From positions 685,251 through 749,250 of the forward strand of contig NZ_CM009578.1 of assembly GCF_002993885.1 (NCBI RefSeq): a stretch of DNA of 64,000 bases, read 5' to 3'. The notes beneath the pieces were generated by a model that ran no database searches, had not been told where the DNA came from, and saw nothing but the letters and a program-made list of their open reading frames with translations. The DNA comes from Sphingopyxis lindanitolerans (GTDB lineage Bacteria > Pseudomonadota > Alphaproteobacteria > Sphingomonadales > Sphingomonadaceae). The position numbers and the translations under genes are program-made. Every line of letters starts with the position of its first letter. Position 1 is the first letter of the stretch. This document shows positions 18,835 to 27,218 of the stretch, piece after piece.

Positions 18835-19566
18835 TTAATCGCGCGGCATCGGCCGCACCCGCACGCCGCGGCGATCGGCCACCCCCTTTTGAAACGGCCG
18901 ACATTGCTGCGGCCGCATCCGCGGGCCAAGGCACAGGCGCACTTCGTCGAGCCAGCCGTCGCGATCGGCGGCGACCGCGATCATCGTCTCCTTCACCCCC
19001 GGATTGGCCACCGCAAAGGCGCGCCGGATGCTGCCCGCGGTCTGCGGCGCGGCCGTCAGCCGCGCCATGTCGGGAAAGCGCACCGCGCGAAACAGGATCG
19101 CGGCGGCGCGGAAATAGGCGGCGGGATGCGGGCTCATGCAGGTGCCGTGCTTCGCCCATTCATGCTGCAACAACTGCGCCGATGGCGTCATGCACATATG
19201 CTGTTTCAGCACCGGCTGCGGGACGATCTTCGCGGGGCGGCACCATTGCGGATAGCCCGGATCGGCAGCTTCGGGCCACAGCCCATGGAGCACCCAGCCG
19301 AACCGGCCACTCTCGCCCGAACATTGGAAACGGTCGCGCGCGCCCTTCGGGTTGCGAACCTGCGCGCAGCGCTGCGGCGACCAGCTCATGCTCAACAGAT
19401 AGCCCGCGACCGGCGGCTTTCGCACCGGCTCGCCGCGTCGCGGCTGCTCGATGCGCGGCACGGGGACGCGATCGGGCGCAATGCAGGCGGGCGATTGTGC
19501 GTGCGCCGCTGATGGCGTCAGCAGCAGCGCGAGCAAAATGCTCAATCGCCGCCTAAGCCAGTGCAA
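18835..19566 (-). CDS. Ribonuclease T2 family protein, exported
   Basis: A 243-residue endoribonuclease of the T2 family. The N-terminal signal peptide (about 4-23, ending AAHAQ) sends it to the periplasm. Both conserved active-site segments are present: HGLWP (H94) and HEWAKHGTC (H135, E136, H140). Cysteines suitable for disulfides are numerous. It probably scavenges RNA nucleotides outside the cytoplasm. The likely start is TTG at 19566, lying inside the nadC 3' end (14-base overlap), so it is probably co-expressed with nadC. Confidence 0.9.
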   Translation of the reverse strand: MHWLRRRLSILLALLLTPSAAHAQSPACIAPDRVPVPRIEQPRRGEPVRKPPVAGYLLSMSWSPQRCAQVRNPKGARDRFQCSGESGRFGWVLHGLWPEAADPGYPQWCRPAKIVPQPVLKQHMCMTPSAQLLQHEWAKHGTCMSPHPAAYFRAAAILFRAVRFPDMARLTAAPQTAGSIRRAFAVANPGVKETMIAVAADRDGWLDEVRLCLGPRMRPQQCRPFQKGVADRRGVRVRPMPRD

Positions 19567-20413
19567 AATCGAGCCCGATGTCGGCCGCCGGCGCCGACTG
19601 GGTCAACCGCCCGACCGACACATAGGTCACGCCGGTCGCGCCGATCGCGCCGATCGTGTCGAGCCGCACGCCGCCCGACGCCTCGGTCGGCACCCGGCCG
19701 CCAACGATCGCTACCGATGCGCGCAGATCGTCGGGGGCCATATTGTCGAGCAACAGATGCGTCGCCCCGGCCTTCAGCGCGGACTCGACCTGGTCGACGC
19801 GGTCGACCTCGACGATGATGTTCGCGATTCCCGCCGCGACCGCGCGCCGCACCGCTTCCTCGACCGATCCGGCGACCGCGACATGATTGTCCTTGATCAT
19901 CGCCGCGTCCCACAAACCCATGCGATGATTCGTCGCGCCGCCCATCCGCGTCGCATATTTCTCCAGCACCCGCAGGCCGGGGATCGTCTTGCGCGTGTCG
20001 AGCAAGGTGGCGCGCCCGGCGCCCCCGGATTCGCCCAGCGCATCGACATATTCGCGGGTCATCGTCGCGATTCCCGACAGATGTTGCACCGTGTTCAGCG
20101 CCGATCGCTCGGCGGTCAGCATCGCGCGCGCGCGGCCCGACAGCCGCATCAGGTCGCTTCCCGCCGCGACCTGCGCGCCCTCGGCGACCAGAATTTCGAT
20201 CTCCATGACAGGATCGAGCGCGCGAAAGAAAGCTTCGGCGATCGGCAATCCGGCGACGGTGATCGCGTCGCGGCTGTCCATGACACCGTCGAAGCGCGCG
20301 TCGGCGGGGATCGTCGCCATCGAGGTGATGTCGCCGCCAGCCCCCAGATCCTCGGCCAAAGTGCTGCGGACAAAGGCGTCGAGGTCGAAACCGGAAAGGG
20401 AAAAATCGCTCAT
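19553..20413 (-). CDS. nadC: Quinolinate phosphoribosyltransferase (nicotinate-nucleotide pyrophosphorylase)
   Basis: Converts quinolinate and PRPP to nicotinate mononucleotide in NAD synthesis. The 286-residue protein shows RSALNTVQHLSGIAT, LDTRKTIPGLRVLEKYA, GGATNHRMGLWDAAMIKDNH and the phosphate-binding TEASGGVRLDTIG, all family hallmarks. Start MSDFSLSGFDL at 20413; the further open frame upstream is not needed. nadA and nadB are not nearby. Confidence 0.96.
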   Translation of the reverse strand: MSDFSLSGFDLDAFVRSTLAEDLGAGGDITSMATIPADARFDGVMDSRDAITVAGLPIAEAFFRALDPVMEIEILVAEGAQVAAGSDLMRLSGRARAMLTAERSALNTVQHLSGIATMTREYVDALGESGGAGRATLLDTRKTIPGLRVLEKYATRMGGATNHRMGLWDAAMIKDNHVAVAGSVEEAVRRAVAAGIANIIVEVDRVDQVESALKAGATHLLLDNMAPDDLRASVAIVGGRVPTEASGGVRLDTIGAIGATGVTYVSVGRLTQSAPAADIGLDFALA

Positions 20414-20449
20414 GCCGAACGCGATAAAGCCCGCGCCGCGCAAATCAAC

Positions 20450-20465
20450 TTGACGTTTACGTCAA
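20450..20465. promoter_or_regulatory. Palindromic operator overlapping a -35 element
   Basis: TTGACGTTTACGTCAA has two perfect 7-bp arms around a 2-base centre. Its left half, TTGACG, can serve as the -35 box of the plus-strand nitronate monooxygenase gene, with TGACAT at 20473-20478 as -10 (17-base spacer). The palindrome is like those bound by MerR-family LiuR regulators of branched-chain amino acid and fatty acid degradation; this match is from memory of the motif. No regulator gene is adjacent. It could also influence nadC, whose start is 37 bases away. Confidence 0.5.
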
Positions 20466-20519
20466 CTGGCGCTGACATATACGCCACGCGGCACTTTAAC
20501 CAACTTCGGAGAGGCCCTC

Positions 20520-21656
20520 ATGCAATCCCCCATCTGCACGATGCTCGGCATCGAATTTCCCCTGCTCGCCTTCTCGCACTGCCGCGACGTCGTCGTCGCG
20601 GTGTCGAAAGCCGGCGGCATGGGCGTGTTCGGCGCCGCGTCGCTGCCGCCCGAACGGCTCGAGGAAGAGCTGGCGTGGATCGACGCGCATATCGGCGGGC
20701 GCCCCTATGGCGTCGACCTGATCGTCCCCAACAGTTTCGCCGGCAAGGGCGAGGCGCCGACGGCCAATGCCGCGAAAATCCCCGAATCGCACCTCCGCTT
20801 CGCCGCCGACTTGCTCGGCAAGTTCGACGTCGATGCGGCGGGCCTCGAAGACGCGATGGCGGCGCGCCAGAGCTTTGGCGACAATATGCACGAGGACGGC
20901 GCGGCGCGGCTGCTCGAGGTCGCGTTCCGCCACCCGATCGCGCTGATCGCCAACGCGCTTGGCGTGCCGCCGCCGCTGATGCTCGAACTCGGCAAGCGTC
21001 ACAATGTGCCCGTCGCCGCGCTCGTCGGCACCCGCGACCATGCGCTAGTGCAAGTCCGCGCCGGAGTCGACATCCTCGTCGTCGCGGGCGGCGAAGCGGG
21101 CGGTCATTGCGGCGAAGTCGCGACGATGGTGCTGGTGCCCGAGGTCGCGGCGGCGGTCGAGGCGGTCGGCGCGACCACGCCGATCCTCGCCGCGGGCGGC
21201 ATCGTCACCGGGCGGCAGATGGCGGCGGCGATGGCGATGGGCGCGCACGGCGCGTGGACCGGGTCGGTCTGGCTGACCACCGCCGAGGCCGAGACCAATC
21301 CGGTCGTGAAGGAAAAGATGCTCGCCGCCACGGCGCGCGACACGGTGCGATCGAAGAGCCGCACCGGCAAGCCGTCGCGCCAGCTCCGCTCGCCGTGGAC
21401 CGACGCATGGGAGGCCGAAGGCGCGCCCCGGCCGCTGCCGATGCCGCTCCAGTCGCTGGTCAGCGAGCCGGCGCTGCGCAAGATCGACAAATTGTCCGAA
21501 GGCGGCCACGAAGGTGCCAAGGCGCTCGCCACCTATTGGGTCGGCCAGGGGGTCGGCCTGATGAACGAAGCGATGGGGGCCGGGCAGGTCGTGCAAGCCT
21601 TCAAGGAAGACTGGATCGCCGCCTGCGAACGCCTGAACGCCTTCGTCGGCGATTGA
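20520..21656 (+). CDS. Nitronate monooxygenase (2-nitropropane dioxygenase family)
   Basis: A FMN-dependent TIM-barrel enzyme of 378 residues. It shows VSKAGGMGVFGA near residue 32 (phosphate loop), AGGEAGGHCGEVATMVLVPEV with the active-site H (about 180-200) and PILAAGGIVTGRQMAAAMAMGA, all typical of the family. Such enzymes detoxify propionate-3-nitronate or act on related flavin substrates. ATG at 20520 has cggagagg upstream. It forms a pair with the thioesterase gene 11 bases downstream. Confidence 0.9.
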   Translation: MQSPICTMLGIEFPLLAFSHCRDVVVAVSKAGGMGVFGAASLPPERLEEELAWIDAHIGGRPYGVDLIVPNSFAGKGEAPTANAAKIPESHLRFAADLLGKFDVDAAGLEDAMAARQSFGDNMHEDGAARLLEVAFRHPIALIANALGVPPPLMLELGKRHNVPVAALVGTRDHALVQVRAGVDILVVAGGEAGGHCGEVATMVLVPEVAAAVEAVGATTPILAAGGIVTGRQMAAAMAMGAHGAWTGSVWLTTAEAETNPVVKEKMLAATARDTVRSKSRTGKPSRQLRSPWTDAWEAEGAPRPLPMPLQSLVSEPALRKIDKLSEGGHEGAKALATYWVGQGVGLMNEAMGAGQVVQAFKEDWIAACERLNAFVGD

Positions 21657-21667
21657 GGCCACCCGAT

Positions 21668-22507
21668 ATGTCCCACCATCCGCCGTCCGAAACACCCACC
21701 CTGCCGACTGCGGTGTTTGTCCAACAGGACGACCAATGGCACCCCACGATCCTGTCGCGCGGTCCATGGTATCCGGGCGCGCAGCATGGCGGCGCGCCCG
21801 CCGCCCTGTTTGCGCATCTTGCCGAAGCCGCCCTGTCCGACACCGAATGGCAGTTGTCGCGCCTCAGCGTCGAATTGATCAAGCCGGTTCCGGTTTCGCC
21901 GCTCACCGTTCGCCAGGACGTCCATCCCGGACGCTCGACGACGCGGATCACGATCGACCTGTTCGCGGAAGGAGGGCTATTGGTAGCGCGCGCGCATGCG
22001 CTGCTCGTGCGCGGGCAGCCCTTTACGCCGCCGCCCGAATTGCCCGGCTGGTCGCCTTCCCGCCTGTTGCCCCCGCCCGAGCAATGCAACGAACCCCTCC
22101 ATATTCCCGGCATGCCGAGGAGCGATTCCTTTTTTTATACCGCGATGGAGCATCGCATCGCGCAAGGCGACGCCGCGCAGCCGGGGCCTGCGGCGGTGTG
22201 GTTCCGGCTGGCGGTCCCGCTGATTTCGGGCCAGCCCACATCACCCGCGATGCGCGCCGCCGCCGCCGCCGATTTCGGCAGCGGCGTCAGCTGGGTGCTG
22301 TCGGCGGAAGAGTATCTTTTCGCCAATGCCGATCTCAGCCTGCACCTGCACCGTCCCGCCGAAGGCGAGTGGATCGGGCTGTTAGCTGAAACCCAGGCGC
22401 ATGGCGGCGGCGTCGGCACCGCGCTAACGCGCCTCTACGACGCGCACGGCCCGATCGGCGTTGCGACGCAGACGCTGGTGCTGCGCGAACGCGCGCCATC
22501 GCGATAG
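21668..22507 (+). CDS. Acyl-CoA thioesterase-like protein (double hotdog, TesB-type)
   Basis: A 279-residue protein with two hotdog repeats. In the first, GAQHGGAPAALFAHLAEAAL is the hotdog helix, followed by LSRLSVELIKPVPVSPL; a second, weaker repeat ends GVATQTLVLRER. The pattern fits thioesterase-superfamily proteins that hydrolyse acyl-CoA. The start is ATG at 21668, 11 bases after the nitronate monooxygenase stop, so the two form an operon. The substrate is unknown. Confidence 0.8.
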   Translation: MSHHPPSETPTLPTAVFVQQDDQWHPTILSRGPWYPGAQHGGAPAALFAHLAEAALSDTEWQLSRLSVELIKPVPVSPLTVRQDVHPGRSTTRITIDLFAEGGLLVARAHALLVRGQPFTPPPELPGWSPSRLLPPPEQCNEPLHIPGMPRSDSFFYTAMEHRIAQGDAAQPGPAAVWFRLAVPLISGQPTSPAMRAAAAADFGSGVSWVLSAEEYLFANADLSLHLHRPAEGEWIGLLAETQAHGGGVGTALTRLYDAHGPIGVATQTLVLRERAPSR

Positions 22508-22563
22508 ATCGAACGCCAGCCCACGGGGACAAATAGCCAAGGAGAAGATGAGGTGTCGACAAG

Positions 22564-23184
22564 ATGAGCGCACCCCCCACGACACGGCTCGATGTGACCC
22601 CGCGCGAGGCGGCGGCTATATGCGCCACGGTTCGTGGCGCCGACCTTTCGCTCCTCGGCCCGATGCATCGTCTCGCCGGCCCCGAACATATTGCGGGCCT
22701 GATCGCGCTTTTGTGGGACCCCGCGGTCTCCGACCCCATTTATGACCTGCCCCGACCGTTTACGCATGACATGATCGCGGGCTGGATTTCGGATGCCCGG
22801 GACAAGCAAGCGCGCGGCGAGGCGATATTGGCGGTAACGGTCGATGACCGGAGCACGGTGATGGGCTATTCCTATTTCACCATCTGGCCCGACCGTTCGG
22901 CCGCCGAACTTGCCGGTGCGCAGCGCGCCGATACGCAAGGCCAGGGCCGGGGGAAATCGGGCGCAGCGCGCAGTTTTGGATGGATGTTCGACCATCTGGG
23001 GGTGCGGCTGATCGGCCTCACCGCCGCCCAGGACAATGTCCGATCCGCCCGCGTGATCGAAGCGGCCGGTTTCGTCGCCAAGGGCGAGCGGCAAAGCGTC
23101 AGGGCCGACGGATCGACGCGCCTGTCACTCTATTGGGAACTCACCCGCGATCAATGGCGGGGCGCATCGCAAGCAATGGACTGA
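22564..23184 (+). CDS. GNAT family N-acetyltransferase
   Basis: A 206-residue protein in the style of ribosomal-protein-type acetyltransferases. The acetyl-CoA region is QGRGKSGAARSFGWMFDHLGV (about 121-141), and the later NVRSARVIEAAGFVAKGERQ (about 158-177) is the RimJ/RimL hallmark. The substrate is unknown. It stands 56 bases after the thioesterase gene and faces a cyclophilin gene. Confidence 0.8.
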   Translation: MSAPPTTRLDVTPREAAAICATVRGADLSLLGPMHRLAGPEHIAGLIALLWDPAVSDPIYDLPRPFTHDMIAGWISDARDKQARGEAILAVTVDDRSTVMGYSYFTIWPDRSAAELAGAQRADTQGQGRGKSGAARSFGWMFDHLGVRLIGLTAAQDNVRSARVIEAAGFVAKGERQSVRADGSTRLSLYWELTRDQWRGASQAMD

Positions 23185-23207
23185 TCGGCCCGTCCGGGAC
23201 GAATGAC

Positions 23208-23233
23208 GCGGCCTCCGCTTTCGCGGGGGCCGC
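23208..23233. terminator. Hairpin between convergent GNAT and cyclophilin genes
   Basis: gcggcctccgc (23208-23218) and gcgggggccgc (23223-23233) form a GC-rich stem with a tttc loop, between the GNAT stop (23184) and the cyclophilin stop (23241). There is no T tract, so the terminator role is inferred from position. Confidence 0.45.
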
Positions 23234-23240
23234 TGTCGAT

Positions 23241-23690
23241 TCAGGCCACTGTCGCCTTGACGATTTTGCCGGGCTCGCGCGGCGGCTCGCCCTTGGGCAG
23301 CGCGTCGACATTGTCCATGCCTTCGATCACTTCGCCCCAGACGGTGTACTGGTTGTCGAGGAAGCGCGCATCGTCGAAGCAGATGAAGAACTGGCTGTTC
23401 GCGCTGTTCGGATTCTGCGACCGCGCCATCGAGCAGACGCCGCGGACGTGCGGTTCGGCGTTGAACTCCTGCGGCAGGTCAGGAAGCTTGCTGCCCCCCA
23501 TGCCGGTGCCCGTGGGATCGCCGCCCTGCGCCATGAAACCGGGGATTACGCGGTGGAAAACGACGTCGTCGTAAAAGCCTTCGCCGGCAAGCTGGGTGAT
23601 GCGCTCGACATGCAGCGGCGCCAGATCGGGGCGCAGGCGGATGACGACATCGCCGGTCGACAGCGAAAGGGTAAGCGTCTGGTCGGACAT
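23241..23690 (-). CDS. Peptidyl-prolyl cis-trans isomerase, cyclophilin type
   Basis: A 149-residue single-domain cyclophilin without signal peptide, hence cytoplasmic. FHRVIPGFMAQGGDPTGTGMGG (about 45-66) has the active-site arginine and FMxxGG core; NSANSQFFI and WGEVIEGMD follow as usual. It speeds proline isomerisation in protein folding. Start MSDQTLTLSLSTGDVV at 23690. Confidence 0.94.
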   Translation of the reverse strand: MSDQTLTLSLSTGDVVIRLRPDLAPLHVERITQLAGEGFYDDVVFHRVIPGFMAQGGDPTGTGMGGSKLPDLPQEFNAEPHVRGVCSMARSQNPNSANSQFFICFDDARFLDNQYTVWGEVIEGMDNVDALPKGEPPREPGKIVKATVA

Positions 23691-23859
23691 GATTGGCTCC
23701 TTGCTTGGAATCTGCCGTTGGAATTTGCCAGCGCCATAGCCGCGCCGCGCGCCAAAGCCACGCCCTAATTGCGCAAAAGCGTCTCACGGCGTTGCCATCG
23801 GGGGGCGGCGGGACTAGGGGGAGGCACGGACGCCGCATATTCCAGGGAGAACCCGCGCG

Positions 23860-25320
23860 ATGGACAAACGCGAAGATTCCCTGCCGCCCGAAGACATGGT
23901 TATCACCGACGACCGCGAGATCGACCGCGCTCCCTTGCAGCGAGAGGCCGAAACGGAACTTGACGAGGACGACCGGCTGAAACCCGCCTTCGTCCGCGAC
24001 GTGATCGACCTTGCCGAGGCGGGCGAGGTCGAGGCGGCGCGCGAGCGCGTCGGCCGCCTCCATCCCGCCGATATCGCCGACCTTTTCGAACTGGTATCCG
24101 ACGAGGATCGGCCGCTTCTCGCGCATGTGCTCGGCGATATGCTGTCGCCCGACGTGCTCGCGGAAATGAACGAGCATGTGCGCGAGCGGCTGATCGACCT
24201 GCTCGCGCCCGAACAGGTCGCCGAAATCGCGTCCGAACTCGACACCGACGACGCGGTTGCGATCATTGAGGATATGGAGGAGGACGAGCAGCAGGCCGTC
24301 CTCCAGGCGATGGAACCCGAGGATCGCGCCGCGATCGAGGACGCACTATCCTATCCCGAAGAGACCGCCGGGCGCTTGATGCAGCGCGAATATGTGGCGG
24401 TGCCGGAGCATGTGACGGTCGGCGACGTCATCGATCGGTTGCGCGAGGATATCGACCTCGCGACCGATTTCTGGGAAATCTTCATCGTCGATCCGATGCA
24501 CCGCCCGGTCGGCACCTGCCAGCTCAGCTGGATATTGCGCGCGCCGCGCAGCGTCGCGATCAGCGACGCGATGAAGCGCGAACAGACGCTGATCCCGGTC
24601 GACATGGACCAGGAAGAGGTCGCGCTGCGCTTTCAGAAATATGCGCTGATCTCCGCCGCCGTCGTCGACAAGGCCGGGCGCCTCGTCGGCATGATCACCG
24701 TCGATGACGTCGTCCACATTATCCAGGAAGAGGCGGGCGAGGATATATTGCGCCTGTCGGGCGCCGGCGACGGCGACATCAACGAACCGATCGCGATGAC
24801 GATCCGCACCCGCCTGAGCTGGCTGGTCGTCAATCTGGGTACCGCGATGCTCGCGGCGTCGGTGGTCGGCTTTTTCGAGGGCGCCATCGCCAAATTCGCG
24901 CTGCTGGCGGTGCTGATGCCGATCGTGTCGGGCATGGGCGGCAATGCGGGAACCCAGACGCTCGCGGTCACCGTGCGCGCGATCGCGACCAATCAGCTGA
25001 CTGCGTCGAACACGTTGCGCATGATCTTCCGCGAATTCCGCATCGCGACGGTGAACGGCCTGTCGCTCGGCGTGCTCATCGGTACCGGCACGTCGTTGAT
25101 CTTTGGCAATCCGCTGCTCGGCGCCGTCATCGCATCGGCGATGCTGATCAACAATCTGGTCGCGGGGCTTGCCGGCATATTGGTCCCGGTGACGCTCGAT
25201 CGGTTCGACGTCGACCCTGCGGTCTCGTCGGCCGTTTTCGTGACAACGCTGACCGACATCATGGGCTTTTTCTCGTTCCTCGGCCTCGCGGTACTGAGCG
25301 GCCTCACCGCGATGGGGTGA
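23860..25320 (+). CDS. mgtE: Magnesium transporter MgtE
   Basis: A 486-residue Mg2+ channel with the standard order: acidic N domain (about 45-165), paired CBS domains (about 165-290, ending MITVDDVVHIIQEEAGED) and five transmembrane helices (about 320-486), including GMGGNAGTQTLAVTVRAIA, the pore signature. Cytosolic Mg2+ binding to the N/CBS part gates the pore in this family. Start ATG at 23860 follows aggg a few bases upstream. No Mg riboswitch was recognised in the 169-base gap before it. Confidence 0.95.
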   Translation: MDKREDSLPPEDMVITDDREIDRAPLQREAETELDEDDRLKPAFVRDVIDLAEAGEVEAARERVGRLHPADIADLFELVSDEDRPLLAHVLGDMLSPDVLAEMNEHVRERLIDLLAPEQVAEIASELDTDDAVAIIEDMEEDEQQAVLQAMEPEDRAAIEDALSYPEETAGRLMQREYVAVPEHVTVGDVIDRLREDIDLATDFWEIFIVDPMHRPVGTCQLSWILRAPRSVAISDAMKREQTLIPVDMDQEEVALRFQKYALISAAVVDKAGRLVGMITVDDVVHIIQEEAGEDILRLSGAGDGDINEPIAMTIRTRLSWLVVNLGTAMLAASVVGFFEGAIAKFALLAVLMPIVSGMGGNAGTQTLAVTVRAIATNQLTASNTLRMIFREFRIATVNGLSLGVLIGTGTSLIFGNPLLGAVIASAMLINNLVAGLAGILVPVTLDRFDVDPAVSSAVFVTTLTDIMGFFSFLGLAVLSGLTAMG

Positions 25321-25387
25321 ATAAGACCCTGGAATCCAAGTGATTCAAACAAATCGAAAAAAATTTTCAGCGCCGCACCTTTTTCCG

Positions 25388-25413
25388 GGAACTTATCCAC
25401 CGCGCCGGTCGTT
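25388..25413 (+). promoter_or_regulatory. Candidate sigma-EcfG (general stress) promoter
   Basis: GGAAC (25388-25392) and CGTT (25410-25413) are separated by 17 bases, matching the alphaproteobacterial EcfG promoter pattern GGAAC-N16/17-CGTT. It faces the entericidin gene at 25541, leaving a leader of about 120 bases. Entericidin-like lipoproteins are common EcfG targets in alphaproteobacteria, which supports the call. Confidence 0.65.
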
Positions 25414-25463
25414 TCATTTCCGAGCAGCGGCATCGCCCCCCCGCAGCGCTGCTCAGCAATATT

Positions 25464-25509
25464 GGCCCGGCCCGCATTCCCTCCCCCCCCCTCGAACGCG
25501 TGCCGGGCC
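25464..25509 (+). other. Hairpin in the entericidin leader
   Basis: ggcccggc (25464-25471) pairs with gccgggcc (25502-25509), followed by attttg. It lies between the EcfG-like promoter and the entericidin start. It could be an mgtE read-through terminator or a leader structure; the T run is short, so this is uncertain. Confidence 0.45.
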
Positions 25510-25540
25510 ATTTTGCACTGATTTCCTGAGAGGTGATAAA

Positions 25541-25669
25541 ATGACGAGTGTCCGTGTAATCCTCCTCACCTTGCTTGCCAGCTTTCTGGTCGCTGCCTGC
25601 AACACGGTGAAAGGGGCTGGCCGCGATATCGAATCGGTCGGCCAGGCGGGTAGCGACGCCATCCACTGA
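25541..25669 (+). CDS. Entericidin-like small lipoprotein
   Basis: A 42-residue protein: a signal segment MTSVRVILLTLLASFLVAAC with lipobox LVAAC (cysteine 20), then a short mature part CNTVKGAGRDIESVGQAGSDAIH as in the entericidin A/B family. These are outer-membrane-associated stress lipoproteins of debated function (a bacteriolytic toxin/antidote pair in E. coli). ATG at 25541 is preceded by gagaggtg. Only one copy is present, so no partner is seen. Confidence 0.88.
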   Translation: MTSVRVILLTLLASFLVAACNTVKGAGRDIESVGQAGSDAIH

Positions 25670-25688
25670 TTGGGCGTTGCCCGCTACC

Positions 25689-26495
25689 CTAAGCCTCTTC
25701 GAGAGGCTCGACAGGCGCCACTTCGGCGCCTGTTTTGCGTTTGCGCTGCGTGAACCAGATCGCGAAGATCGAAATCTCGTAAAGAAAGACCAGCGGGATC
25801 GCGAGCAGGAGTTGGCTCAGTATATCGGGCGGCGTGAACACCGCCGCGATCGCGAAAGCGGCGACGATCATGTAGCGCCGCGCCGAAATCAGCTGCGCGC
25901 GGGTCACGAGCCCGGCGCGCTCGACCAGCATCAACAGGATCGGCAGCAGGAAGGCGATACCGAACGCCATGATGAACTGCATGATGAAGCTCAGATAATT
26001 GCCGACGGAGGGTAGCGCCTCCTGCTGCACCCCGCCGATTTCACCCTGATAACCGAGCAGGAATTTGAGCGCGATCGGGATCGTGATGAAATAGGCGAAG
26101 CAGGCGCCGATCGCGAACAGCACCGGGGTCGCGAAAAGGAAGGGCAGCAATGCCCGCTTTTCCTGGCGAAAGAGGCCCGGCGCGACGAATTTCCAAAGCT
26201 GGATCGCGATCACCGGAAAAGCGATCATCATCGCGGCGAACAGCGCAACTTTGATTTCGACGAAAAAAGCCTCGAACAACTGGGTGTAGATCAGCTTGCC
26301 CTGCCCCGCCGCAACGAGCGGGTGGACAAGGAGGCCGAAGATCGGCCGCGCGAAATAGAGGCAGACCCCGAATGCGACGCCAATCGCGAGCAGCGACTTG
26401 AGCAGCCGCGAGCGCAGCTCGATCAGATGGTCAAGCAGCGGCATCTTGCCGCCGGCGCCATCCTCATCGGCCGTAACGGGCGTTTCAACCGTCAT
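25689..26495 (-). CDS. tatC: Twin-arginine translocase subunit TatC
   Basis: A six-span inner-membrane protein (268 residues) that recognises twin-arginine signal peptides and recruits TatA. The N-terminal LLDHLIELRSRLLKS and the later FRQEKRALLPF are family hallmarks. ATG at 26495 overlaps the tatB stop (ATGA). Tat clients in this window include the ferritin-like protein at 62501 and probably the PotF-like lipoprotein. Confidence 0.97.
   Translation of the reverse strand: MTVETPVTADEDGAGGKMPLLDHLIELRSRLLKSLLAIGVAFGVCLYFARPIFGLLVHPLVAAGQGKLIYTQLFEAFFVEIKVALFAAMMIAFPVIAIQLWKFVAPGLFRQEKRALLPFLFATPVLFAIGACFAYFITIPIALKFLLGYQGEIGGVQQEALPSVGNYLSFIMQFIMAFGIAFLLPILLMLVERAGLVTRAQLISARRYMIVAAFAIAAVFTPPDILSQLLLAIPLVFLYEISIFAIWFTQRKRKTGAEVAPVEPLEEA
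25711..25736 (+). terminator. Terminator of entericidin gene, inside the 3' end of tatC
   Basis: acaggcgcc (25711-25719) and ggcgcctgt (25725-25733) form a perfect stem with loop acttc and are followed by tttt. It is 42 bases past the entericidin stop and lies antisense to the last tatC codons. Confidence 0.65.
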
Positions 26496-26884
26496 GGCAG
26501 CGGTCCATCGCGCGGCGGCACATCGTGCGTCTCGGGCTTCGTCACGGCATCTGCATGGTCGGGGCTTTCTGGCCGCGCTTCATCAACTGCCTCGTCAGCT
26601 GGCCCTGCTGGCAGGATCGGCGGAGTCGCGCCTCCAGCCCCATCAACGCGCGGAAATTCGCGCATGATGGCGTCATTCTGCGCGCGCCACTGCTTCTCAA
26701 GCTCCTCGAGTTCGGCCTCGCGCATCATCGTGTCGAGTCCGGAGCGGAAATGGCGCGCCATCCCGCGCGCCTTGCCGACCCATTTGCCGACAAAACGCAT
26801 CGCCTTAGGCAGGTCCTTGGGGCCGATAACCACCAAGGCGACCACCACGACGAGCAGCAACTCGGTGGGCGCAACGTCAAACAT
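26492..26884 (-). CDS. tatB: Sec-independent protein translocase subunit TatB
   Basis: A 130-residue protein: MFDVAPTELLLVVVVALVVIGPKDLPKAMR with the single N-terminal membrane helix and GP(K)DLP hinge typical of TatB, then an amphipathic helix and a proline-rich acidic tail. It forms the receptor complex with TatC. It is coupled to tatC by an ATGA overlap; tatA lies 81 bases upstream. Confidence 0.94.
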   Translation of the reverse strand: MFDVAPTELLLVVVVALVVIGPKDLPKAMRFVGKWVGKARGMARHFRSGLDTMMREAELEELEKQWRAQNDAIMREFPRVDGAGGATPPILPAGPADEAVDEARPESPDHADAVTKPETHDVPPRDGPLP

Positions 26885-26965
26885 CGATCAAAGCTCGATC
26901 CGTTTCGTTTTCAACACGTCAAGCGAAACCGCCACGCTGCGAGCTTCTTTCAAAATCGGGCGCGG

Positions 26966-27193
26966 TCAGCGAATCTCGGTTTCCGCGGTCGGCGTCGGAG
27001 TCACCTCGGGCGGACGCTGACCATCGATCTGGCGCGGCGCGGGGGGCGGCGTATCGTCTTCCGACATGCCCTTCTTGAAGCTTTTGAGGCCTTTGGCGAC
27101 GTCGCCCATCATGTCGGAAAAGCGACCCTTGCCGAACAGCAACAGGATGATCAGGCCCAGGACAAGCCAGTGCACGAGACTAAAGCTACCCAT
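26966..27193 (-). CDS. tatA: Sec-independent protein translocase subunit TatA
   Basis: A 75-residue pore-forming Tat subunit: one membrane helix (about 5-20), the [12 protein letters not shown] hinge and an amphipathic helix with [10 protein letters not shown], then a proline-rich tail. It follows scpB by 25 bases and precedes tatB on the minus strand. Confidence 0.95.
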   Translation of the reverse strand: MGSFSLVHWLVLGLIILLLFGKGRFSDMMGDVAKGLKSFKKGMSEDDTPPPAPRQIDGQRPPEVTPTPTAETEIR

Positions 27194-27218
27194 CTCAAAT
27201 TCTCCTTGAGGCCGCTAT

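Noticed and set aside
19451..21667. Very long plus-strand open frame running into the thioesterase gene
   Set aside because: It is antisense to RNase T2 and nadC and out of frame with the nitronate monooxygenase; only its last 279 residues are a real protein.
23691..23859. Magnesium riboswitch before mgtE
   Set aside because: No conserved M-box or other riboswitch core could be made out in the 169-base gap.
24400..24720. Minus-strand ORFs opposite mgtE
   Set aside because: They are shadows; the plus frame holds clear CBS and MgtE motifs.
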